Assembly (NCBI RefSeq): GCF_900116365.1
Contig: NZ_FPAG01000001.1
Span: 461,924 to 525,923, forward strand
DNA length: 64,000 nt
From: Zhouia amylolytica
Lineage (GTDB): Bacteria; Bacteroidota; Bacteroidia; Flavobacteriales; Flavobacteriaceae
Reading direction: 5' to 3'
The notes under the pieces are model-generated. The model worked only from the letters and a program-made list of their open reading frames with translations. It was not told where the DNA came from and searched no databases. Both the position numbers and the translations under genes were made by a program. Of this stretch, positions 25,469 through 37,400 are shown in pieces (positions within the stretch are counted from its first letter, which is position 1; the number at the start of each line of letters is the position of its first letter).

Positions 25469-28400
25469 TTATCTCATTAGGGTGAAGTGACCCATGAACT
25501 CGCGTTCATCGTTTCCTTCTAATTTTATTACATACCAGTAATCTCCTGTAGGTAACTCCTGGCCTTTATAACGACCATCCCATTTTTCACCTACACGTAT
25601 CTCAGCTACCATTCTACCATAACGATCGTAAATTCTTGTTCGTATTTCAGGGAATCCTTCATCATTGTCTGGCCCCCAGGTATCATTATAGCTATCTCCA
25701 TCCGGAGTGAAATAATCTGGTATATCAATATCGATAAATTCTTTTTCTACTACAATTTCATGACTACATCCTAGGGCATCGGTTACTACTACGGTAATCT
25801 GCTTGATTTCTGCACCCGAAGCGTCTGTGTAACCAGGATCCGAACTACTTAAATAGTAGGTGTTATCACTGCCCTGATACTTATCATTAAAGTAATATGA
25901 ATACGGTGGTACTCCGCCCGATGCATTTACTTCAATCAAGTTCATTGTATTTGGATCTGAAGTATCTACCACTGTTACCGGATCAATTTCATTGATGGTA
26001 AAGCGTTGATCGTCCGGAATCATTTGTTGACAACCTTCGTAGAAGATCGTAATAAACTGATCTGCTCCCGGTGCCAGATTCTCTACAATACCTGCATCTC
26101 CATCTACATAATCGAACATAGTCGCGTCATTGATATCCGTTGAGTTCAATGCATATAATACATCATTCACCGTAATCTCTGTGGTAACAAGCGTTACGCG
26201 AATTCTATTGGTCGCTGAATTATCTACACATTCTTCGATCACCTCTACTTGTGCGGTTAAATCCGGACCTTCAGGAATCATGAATGGTAATACTTGCTCA
26301 CAACCATTGCTATCCACAACAGTAATCTGGTAATTCACATCACCACTCAATGAACTGAATAGTATATCTGAGTCATCAGGGACGTTGGTTTGCGTTTCTA
26401 CTACATCTCCTGTATCTACATTCGTTAAGATCGCTGTGTACGGTGCAATTCCACCACTTACATGGGCCTGGTAGTAACCATTACTCTCACCATAACAGAT
26501 CAGGGCTGGTTTGTCAACCTCAACAATCTCAACAAGATTAGGTTGTCCAACGGTGATTGGCTCTGTTTCGAAATAACAACTCCAGGAATCGTCGATGATG
26601 ATACTATAGGTTCCAACTGGAAGATCACTAAATGTTCCGTTATCCTGAGGCTCTGATAATTCTCCTGTATCGTGATTCTTTAATACAAAGAACCAACCTT
26701 CAGGACCCGTACCTCCTGTAACATTTACTGCTCTAACTTCCCCTGTATTTGTATCAAAACAAAGTACATCTGTTTTCTCAATCTCAGCCTGAATAAATTC
26801 CGGTCTTACCAACGTTACCTGATCGGTAATTTCACAACCACCATCATCAATTACTGAGATATCATAGGTTCCTTCACCGAGACCGATAAAAACAAATCCA
26901 TTAACATCTGTTGCTGTTTCAGTATATCCGGTCAGATTATTTACGATGGTTATATCATATGGTGCATATCCGCCATCAGGATTCACATAAATCTCACCCT
27001 TGTCATTTGTACATGTCACATTAGCCACCTCTTCAGATACGACTGAAAGCGGAGCTAAAGATTGTGAAATATTGAACGATGTCGGGTTCATCAAACAATT
27101 CTGGTTATTATCGGTTAGAATCGCTGAAGCTGTATACGTACCTGCCGGAAGACCATTCACTACAATTGAATTGCCCGTGCTGGTACCACTGAAGCTTATA
27201 GAAGCATCATTTATGTTCACAATGCTATAGCTAAAGCTACCTGACTGATCTCCATCCGCCAAATATGTATCAACAACCGTAAGTTCTACACTTCCTGAAG
27301 GGGTATCATAACAAGCTACTCTGCTTTCTTGTCTGGCTGTTAATGCGAAAGTGTTTGGTTCTAACACATTATGAACAGTATTCACCTCACATCCAGTATC
27401 TGTGTTTAATACGGTTATATAATATCCGCCTTTAACCAGATCAAAGAAGGTATAAGAAGTCGTATTCTGAATTCCTGAGTCATGTACTACATTTCCACTG
27501 GAGTCTTCTATGATGTATTGCAAGTTAGGCGTAGCTGTAGCTGGCGTAACGGTAACATCGACACGGATACTTTCTCCGGTATCACAAGTTACTGCTGTTT
27601 CTACCGTTACCACAGGATCAGAAATACCTGTAAACGGATCTATAACAGCATCAATACTATCCATACATCCATTGCTGTCATATACATTAACAGTTATAGT
27701 ACCTCCGTTAAGGTCTGTATAGATCAACTGCGGATTGCTTCCATCTTGAAGTACGGTACCATTTTGAATAAATTCAAATCGCGTATAGGTACCACTACCT
27801 CCGGTAATCTGAGCCGTATCAACTTCAATCAATGCATACTCGGTAATGTTCCCCACTGTACACAAGAATTGAGATACATTTACATCTGTGATATCAACAG
27901 GATCCGGTTCGGTGATTACCTGATCTTCACTAACCACACAGCTATTCGCTGCAGTTGCCGTTATGGTATAGATCGTTCCGGTAGTTGTTCCGGTTAATCC
28001 ATCAAATATTGCGGTATAGCCTGTTGAAGAAGTAGGAGCTATGGTTGCTGCACTTCCATCAACCGCGGTGATTTCGAAGATGAATGGTCCGATACCAGTG
28101 TCGATCGCTCGAACGTGGATGGTTCCATCACTACCTCCCGCACAGGTTACGTCATCTACATAGGTAATCTCCATTTCCGGCTCTAATCGTTCCGGAACAG
28201 TTACCGTTTTACTCACTGAACAGTTACCGTTCAAGTCGTATACAGTAACGATATAATCACCTGCTACATCAGCACCATTCCAGGTAGCTCCCGCAGGATC
28301 AAGACTTGTTCTTGTAAGTCCTGAAGGACCTGTAATTTCATATTCATAAGATCCCGAACCTGATATATCGCTGATAGTGATTTCAGCATTACCTGCAGGA

Positions 28401-31400
28401 TCCGGAGTTTCACAATCTAATAGTTCAGTTACCTGAGCATTGAAATCAAGTGGAATGATTTCAATATTGTTATTGGCTGTATCACCACAATTATTAGCAT
28501 CTAATATTTGTATGTCGTAACTGCCAGCTGTTAATCCGGTAATTACATATTGATTGTTGGTGTCGAAAGTTATATTTCTGATCGCCCCGTTTACACTTAG
28601 ATTATAAGGAGCAATACCCGCCTGATCTAATGTAACGGTAATATCGTATCCACCTGCAGGATCACAATTATCGGTAACCGATAGTGAGATCTGCGGTGTA
28701 GGATCGGTTCCGATAGTAGCGGTACCCGTAACCTCACAGCCTAAGGCAGAGGTAACCGTCACATCATAGGTGCCTGCATCCAATCCTGTAAAGATTCCAT
28801 CAGTGTTCGTTTGAACGACAGCACCTCCCTGACTCAACTCATAGGTATATGGAGGATCAGTTTCAGTTGCAGGATCGAGGTTTACTGTTATTGTACCATC
28901 GCTACCCACGCAAGTTACATTGGTAGTTTCAATGGTGTCAATAATTGGGATCACAGGATCATTAAGAATCACTTCGATCGTTTCGATACATCCGGTATCA
29001 AGATCTTCTACCGTAAAGGTATAAGTGCCTGCCTGGTCTAATCCGCTAAACACATTGTTATTTCCATTATCGACTGTAGTTGCATCAGGTAGCTCAACAC
29101 TGTAATTAAAGTTTCCTGAGCCACCAGCCGGGGTAATCGTTATCTGACCTCCCACCGGAGCCTCACAAGATATTTGTTTATCTATGTTATAGCTTAGCGT
29201 AAAGGCATCATATAATGTTACCGGTGCGGTCAGCGTTGTTTGACAACTCCACTGATCATTGATCTCAGCAGTATATTCTCCGGCACCAAGTCCTGTAAAT
29301 ACAGCACTCATTCCGGTTTGCGGAGCTCCGTAAGGCACCCCGTCTTTTATAAGTTGAATGGTATAATTACTTCCTTGTCCGCCAAGAATATTATTAACCG
29401 TGATCTCACCGTTGTTACCATCACAATTTGCATTGCTGGCAATAATATCGGCCGTAATAGGTTGTGGGTCTTCCAATACTTCTGTACCAAGATCAACATA
29501 ACAACCATTGGCATCCATTACATAGATGTAGTAAGTACCTGGTGTTAATCCTTCCCATCGTGCCTGACCTGCAGTATATAAAGTTGCATCTGTTGGATCT
29601 GCAATGTTGGTAGTGGATACGTAATAGCTATAGTCTCCCCAACCACCAGTGGCAGTGATTTCGATAACGCCATCATTACCTAAACAGGTAATATCAGTTA
29701 CGATAGCGGTAGCCGTTAATTCCGCCTCAGGTCCGAGGATATTAAATGTATCAGTTACTGAACACTCAGGAACTCCCGTTAAAGTAGCCGTTACTGTGTA
29801 TTCACCCTCAGGCAAACTATTAACCTGAGCATTGATTCCGGAACTGGTTCCTGAAGCAGTGAAGCCTGGATCCGTAATGCCGGTTATGGTGTAGGTAAAT
29901 TGTCCAGCTTGATCTCCATTAGATGTATCGGTATCGACAATTGTAATGTCTACAACACCTGTAGTCGTATTAAAGCAATCTACATCGCTTACGATATCAA
30001 TATCAAGATCGAAAGTATCCGGATCTCTTAACTGGGTGGTGGTTTCTATAAAGCAACCTGTGTCGTCATTAGTTACTCTGATCACATAATTACCTACACC
30101 CACGCCTGTAAATGTTTCCTGATCATTCGTTGAAACAATAGGATTCACAGCCGCCGTAGCTACACTCATATCCGTTGCATTAAACAACTCATAAGTAAGA
30201 TTGGCAGTGCCGGTAGATGGATTCAATGTAACATCTACAACGATCTGTCCATCAGTCGTACAAGTTGGATCAGTTGGCGTTGCTGTAATCGAATCTAATT
30301 CTATAAATGGTGCTATGGTCGCATTGGTATTAGCAGGACAATTGTTTTGATCATACACATTGATAGTGAAATTACCACCTGCAGGATCAGACCATACCAA
30401 TTCATTGCTTGGTCCTTTTTGAACAACCGTACTAGTAGCATCATTAATGAACTCGTAGATATAACTTCCAGTACCTCCGGTTACACCCGTAACGACAATT
30501 CTTGCCGTGTTTACGGTGTTTCCTGCAGTACAGGCAAAGTCAGTTACCGTAGCGGCTAAGCCGGTGATTTCTGTAGGTTGGGTAATAATTTGAGATACCA
30601 CTGCAGAACAATCATTAACCGTTGAGGTCACTGTAATTGTATATTCAATATCCGGCGCAAATCCTCCGGCTAAATTGCTAAAAGTGGCACTGTATCCCGG
30701 AGTCGTGTTATCTGCTGGAATTGGTGTAACAACTGATCCGTCAGAAGCACTTGTAATTTCAAAGGTATAAGGCCCGTAGCCATTGTCGTTTACACCCACG
30801 GTAATTGATCCGTCAGCCACACCGAAGCAAGTAGCATCGGTATATGAGTCAATATACGGGTCAGGTTCTACCAATGGTGGTACTGTAACTGTGGTCATCA
30901 CGGAACATCCTGTCACCGTATCATTGATGGTGATAGTATAAATTCCTTCTACATTAGCATTGGTTATGGTAAGTGGGTTCGCTGTTAAAGTAACACCACT
31001 AACATCTATAAACCCAGCAGGACCGTCAATACTATAAGTAATATTAGAAGGGGTTGCTGAAGAACCTCCATTAACTTCGATTTGGATTTCAGCATCTTCA
31101 TCACCAACCTGACAATCGAGTCCTTCCATTAATTGAGCATTAAGCTCCAGTGGAGGATAGATGTCAAAGTTAGCGGTAGTTAAACATCCATTCGAATCTC
31201 TAACAGTTACACTCTGATTTAATCCTGAATTTAATCCTGTTAATTGATAGGTTCCTGATGCAAATGATGCACTTTGGAAAACCCCTCCATTAAGACTTAT
31301 ACTATATGGAGGTATGCCAGCTGTTGTTAAATTAACATCAACGGCAAAACTTCCTTCGTTCACACAGTCATCGACTACAATCGCAGAAATAATTGGTGAA

Positions 31401-34400
31401 GGATCTAAAATTATCGTAACATCTAATACATCAGTACATCCGTTACTATCTTTAACCCAAACATCCCATTCGGTATTTACGGCCGGATCTAATTCTGATG
31501 TAGCATTTGTGATATAGTCTGTAACCGTTGGTGCTACCCCATTTTCAACAAAAGCATATTCATAAGGACCGGTTCCGCCAGATCCTCTAACGGTTACAAA
31601 AGCACCATCATTACAGTTGGCATTTGTTTGATCAATTAAACTTATATCAACCGGAGTTGGTTCCGTAATTCTAAATGTTTCTGTTACCGTACATTGCAAT
31701 CCATCAACTTCCTCAATTAACAACACATAATCGCCCGGAGGAAGATTTCCAACGGTAACATCACTCGTTGGACCTGGTTGCGGTATTGATGGGATATTAC
31801 CTTCATACGCCGCACCTAAGGAGGTGTTGGTAACACTGTTAAGAATTGTATATTTTAATTCTGTTGTTGTTGCATCGTACTGATCAACCGAAAAGGTCAC
31901 AGTTCCATCATCTGCAGCAGTACACAATACATCAGTAGTAGAAAGTGTTAAGGTCATGCTTGAAATTGAAGGTATGTCAACCTCAACGTAACTTATACAA
32001 CCATTTACATTATCTGTTGCCTTAAATATATAGGTCAATCCAGGAATTAAGCCATTAAATACAGCATATTCTTCATCTACCGTAGATCCTGCATATTCAC
32101 TATCTGGAGTAACAAGAGGTGATGAACCATAAATTTCAAAATCATAATCTCCCGAACCTGTTGAGGCCAATAGTGTAACGGAACCACCTGTTACACAATC
32201 AGGAGCTGTTACATTCGCTTCTAGTGTTAAGAAAGGATCTGCAATTACATTTATGGAACCTTCTTCACCGGCGCAACCATTTGCATCTACAATTTGAACA
32301 TAATAAAATCCATAATCGATATTACTAAAAGTATAACTTTTAGAAGAAGTTGTCACCTGGTCGATCTGTGTATGGCTGCTATCAAATAAGGTATAAGTAA
32401 AGTCAGCAACCCCACCAGAAGTAATGGTTGCCGTAACGCTTCCGGGGTCTACACCTGTCCCATTACAAGTCACATCTGTTTTGGTTAATGTTGCCTCAAT
32501 AGGATCTACAGGGTCTATTGTTACATCATCGGTATAGGTACAACCATTTGCATCCTGTACTATGTAACTGTAAGTGCCAGCTGCTAACCCAGAATATGTT
32601 GTTTGATTTGAGAACCCTAACCCATTAAAATTAACCTGATATGGAGGGGTTCCAAAACTGTTATTAATGTTAATATTAACAACACCATCATCATTTCCAC
32701 TACAGCTAATAGGGGTAACATTGTGTGTTGCTTGTGGTGCAGAAATAGGTTCTATGGTAATTACACCTGTTTCAGCGGTACAACCTTGACTATCCGTAAT
32801 TTGAAATTGATATGTAGTAGTTACCGCCGGATTCGGGAATGTATAAACAAAAGAGGTGTTCCCTGCTCCAACCGCTGTGGTTGTTCCTGAATAACCTGAA
32901 CCATTAATGTTTACATCATAAACATAGTCAGGATTTCCCCCACTAATGTTCACAGTGATTTCTCCATCAGCATTCACACTACAGTCTAGTCCTTTAGTTA
33001 AAATCGCATTCGCTGATAACTGACTTTCGATGGTCACTGATTTGGTTACATCACAACCAAAACCATCTCTAACGGTAATATTATAAGTTCCAGGGGTTAA
33101 ACCTGTATACTGATGGTGGGTATCATCAACATTAGTAGGCACAAATGGACCTCCATTCAAGCTTACTGAATAATTTCCATTTCCGCTAGTAATTTCGATA
33201 TCGATGGTACCGTCATTATTACCACTATAGCATAACGTTGGATCGAAAGTAAAATCAACCAACTCTGGTTCGTCTACTGCGATTGGAGCAGGCGTTGAAG
33301 CAGTACATCCAGGATTATCCACATCCCGTACAGTAATCGTATAATTACCCGCTGTAGTCACAGTAAATGTATTGTCAGATAGGAAAGTAGTTCCATCTAT
33401 ACTGAACTCATAATTTCCAGAACCTCCGGTTGCGGTTGCTGTAATCACAGCCGTATTCCCATTATTACAAGTCATTTCAGTAGTTACCTCAGCAGCTACC
33501 GTAAGTGCAGCTGATTCTGAAATAGTCTGTGTCAGGGTAATCGAACAAGCGCTATCGCTTGGATCTGTAATGATAATTTCATAGTCTCCGGCAGCCAATC
33601 CGTTAATAGTAACAGAAGGATTTGTTTCTGTCGTTCCACTGGCTACTGTAGATCCTCCGGTAGTTTCAATTACCTGGTAATCATATCCTGCAGCAGGATC
33701 AAAGTTATCTACATTGAAGGTGATACTTCCATCAACACCACCATTACAAGTTACATGTGAAACTGCAGTGATATCGGCTGCTAAAGCCTCTCCAGGTTGA
33801 ACACTAACCGGCACTGTAGTTGTACATTCACTACCATAATCAACTGTAATCACATAACTTCCGGCAGCTACATCTGTAAATAAATTGGAAGCCTGAGGTG
33901 TTCCGGCACCTAATTGATAGGTATAGGTCGGATCGTTTGGTAATACCGTAATTGTCCCAGTACCATCACAGCTATAATCAACTGTTGCCGTTAAACTTGG
34001 TACTGGCGGTAATGGATCTATCGTATGTGTTAATGTAATAAAACAATCTGTTGCAGCAGCGTCTCTTACTCTTATGGTATGAGTACCATCCTGTAAACCT
34101 GCAAAAACATTATTGCTATCCCACGCACTTCCGTTTAAGCTATATTCAAAGCTTCCGCTACCGCCTGTTGCATTAACTGTTATTGCGGCATCGTTAACAC
34201 AAGTATAAGGAGTAGCATCTATAGTTGCATTAATTTCAGCTGGTTCCGTGATCGTAATGGTTCCGACATCGGTACATCCATTGTTATCAGTAACCGTAAC
34301 ATTATAATCACCTGCCGGCAGGTTAACGAATTGACCTGTAGTATTAGTAATGTCGATGCCATCAGCTGTATTTTCAATCTGATAGGTATATGGTGCTGTT

Positions 34401-37400
34401 CCTCCACTGCCTGTTAACGTAATGGTTCCATTCGTACCATCAAAACAGGTAACATCGGTATGATTTTCAGTAAAATCAACGGCATTGTCTTGTGTAATGG
34501 TAACCTGGGTGGTTGCCTCACAGTATACTGGATTTCCGTTATTATCTCTTACATAAACAGTATAGGTACCTGGGGTTGATACTGCAAATGTATTTCCGGA
34601 TTGGAAATTCGTGCCGTCGATACTATACACATAATTTCCATCGCCACCAGCAGCCGTAATTATTATATCAGTACTTGCTGTAGCTCCACACGCTGGTAAT
34701 ATTCCTGCGGTAGCAGTAACTGTTAATTCTTCATCAATAGTAATTTGCTCCTGATCCGTACAATTAAGCGCATCTCTCACGGTTACTGTATAAGTTCCCG
34801 GTGCAACACTAAATGTATTTGAACTATCAAATGCACCTCCATTAAGGCTGTATTCGTATGGAGCGGTTCCATTACTTGCATTTGCTGTAATGGTTACATT
34901 GGAAGAACCATCGTAACAACCACTATCGCTAAGTGTTAATGTTGGTGGGGTAGCAGGTTCCAGGCTAAAGGTATCTGTAATTGTACATCCTCCGGCATCT
35001 GTTACTGCCACTGTATAAGTTCCTGTTTGGGTTAGACCGGTAAACACATTTGTTGATTGAGGTCCGGCTGTAGTTCCGTCAGGATACGTTAGGGTATATT
35101 CATAACCACCCCATCCATCGGCCGCTGTAACTGTCACACTACCGGAAGGAGTTGCCGAACAACTCATCGGGGTAACATCCAGGCTCATTGTTAAGGTTGC
35201 AGGCGGCCCTTCAATCGTTACTGAAGCATCAGCAGTACAGCCATTTCCATCAGTTACTTCAACATTATAAGTTCCCGGAGCCAGATTATCCAAATTGATT
35301 GTTCCGCTTGTTTGACCACTTGCGGTTGGTGTACCGTTCACACTGTAACTGTATGGTGGAATAAAATCATTCACGGTTATTACTGCCGACCCATTATTCG
35401 ATCCAAAACAGTCTACATTACTTTGTGAAGTTGCAGAAAGCGTCAGCGTTTCATTTATGGTAACATCTATAGGTGTACCCTGACAACTCGAAGCATCTTT
35501 AACATTAACCGTATAAGTACCAGGTGTTAAATTGGTAAAGGTATATGTGTTAGGGGTAGTGGCATCTGCATTGAACCAGGTGGTACCTCCATCGATACTA
35601 AACTGGTAGTCTCCATTTCCATTGGTTACGGTTACCACGATCTCCCCGTTAGTTCCATCATAACATACGGTTGGAACCGCAGTAAATTCAACAGGGTTTG
35701 GATCTTCGAGGGTAATCGTATTTAAAGCATTCGCCTGACATCCGTTGGCATCTCTTACATAAATGGTATAAGTCCCAGCAGTAATGTTTTCAAAAACATT
35801 ATTTGACTGCCAAACCAGTGGTGTTCCGGCACCGTCGTCAAGAGCATATTCATACGCCGGTGTACCCCCATCTGCGGTTGCAACGATTGTTGCACCAGGG
35901 GTCGTATCACAAGTTATATCTTTCGTAACATCAGCAGTAACGGTAAGCATTGTCGGCTCGGTAATGGTAGCCGTAATTGGCTCAGTTACACAAGCCTCAT
36001 CACGTAAATCTCTCACAATAACTTCCACATCACCCGCAGGCAAGTTTTCGATAACTATAGGAGAAGAAAATTGCGGAGCAGACCAGGTCGTTCCACCATC
36101 CGTGCTATATACGAAACCTGTTGAAGCATCAAAATTGGTTACTTCGAAGGTTGCACTACCATCATTTCCACCAAAACAAGAAACGTCATCAGTTCCGATA
36201 AGTTGAGCCTGAATCCCTTGTGCTTCTTCAACGTCAATGACAATCTCACCAAACTGGGTACAAATAATTGGAGTCTGGTATACTTTTAATCCGTCAATAG
36301 CGATATCGTTTCCAGAGAATACCGTAGAGTAACTACGTATTCTAAAGGTAAGGTTGGTAGCGTCTACTGAAGGTAACGTAAGTTTTAGATGATGCCATTG
36401 TTCGTCATTATTGATAGAGCCAGTATCGTCATAACTCACTACATTACCTGATGCATCCACCAATTCTACTCTAATATTTGGATCTGCCTGATTAGATGAA
36501 GAATAAAGGATATTGTAAAGACTAATATCTACCTCAACATCGAGACCTGGAATAATATCAAAAATTTCCTTTTCATAGATAGCTCCTCCTTCACCTGCGG
36601 TTCCACCGATATTTACTGCTAAATAACGGCCGTCGGTTACTCCTTGAGCATCTGTTGGGCTGTACCATTGCTGACCTCCAAGCACTTGTAAATCTGAGGT
36701 AACAACATATTCTCCATCATCCAACATATTATCTGAATCTCCATCGACATTATCATTTTCCTGTCCCATTTGGGATTCATAAATATAGTCTTGGTTTACA
36801 TTATCGTTAGTAGTATTTCCACCAACGCCAAAGTCTTCTGCCAACAGGATTCCCGGTGTTGGCATATCAGGGGTTACATTTTCGTAATATACCGTAACGG
36901 TATGTTGTCCGGGAGCTAAATTATCAAAGACATTACTGTCCTGTGGTATACCACCATTCAGACTGTACTGATATTCATAAACCAGGTCCGGATCGGTTAC
37001 TGAAGGGTTGATGGTTACCGTTCCTGTTCCGCTACAATCGTATACCGTATCGTAATCTAAAGCTGGTATTTCGGTAGCGTCATTAACGTCTACAAACATT
37101 TCATGTAAACAATCGTTCGCATCTCTGATGTACACATAGCCATCGCTCGCCATGGTACCTACGTTATTACCGCTCCAGGTATTACCTCCATCAAAACTGT
37201 ACTGATAAGGAGGAGTCCCTCCACTGGCATTGGTAATACGCACTTCAGATACGTTATCTTCAGGATTACAGGAAACATCAGATGACACCCCGGCAAAAGC
37301 CACTAGAGCGGCATCCGGTTGTGTGATCGTAAAGTTCCTTCTGAACGTACAGGTTGCATTCCCTTGTTGCAGGGTAATGGTAACATCCAATAAGTAGTCA

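Noticed and set aside
27482-27997. Long open frame on the plus strand within the adhesin gene
   Set aside because: A shadow of the repetitive adhesin coding sequence; Ser/Thr/Tyr/Ile-biased with no domain.
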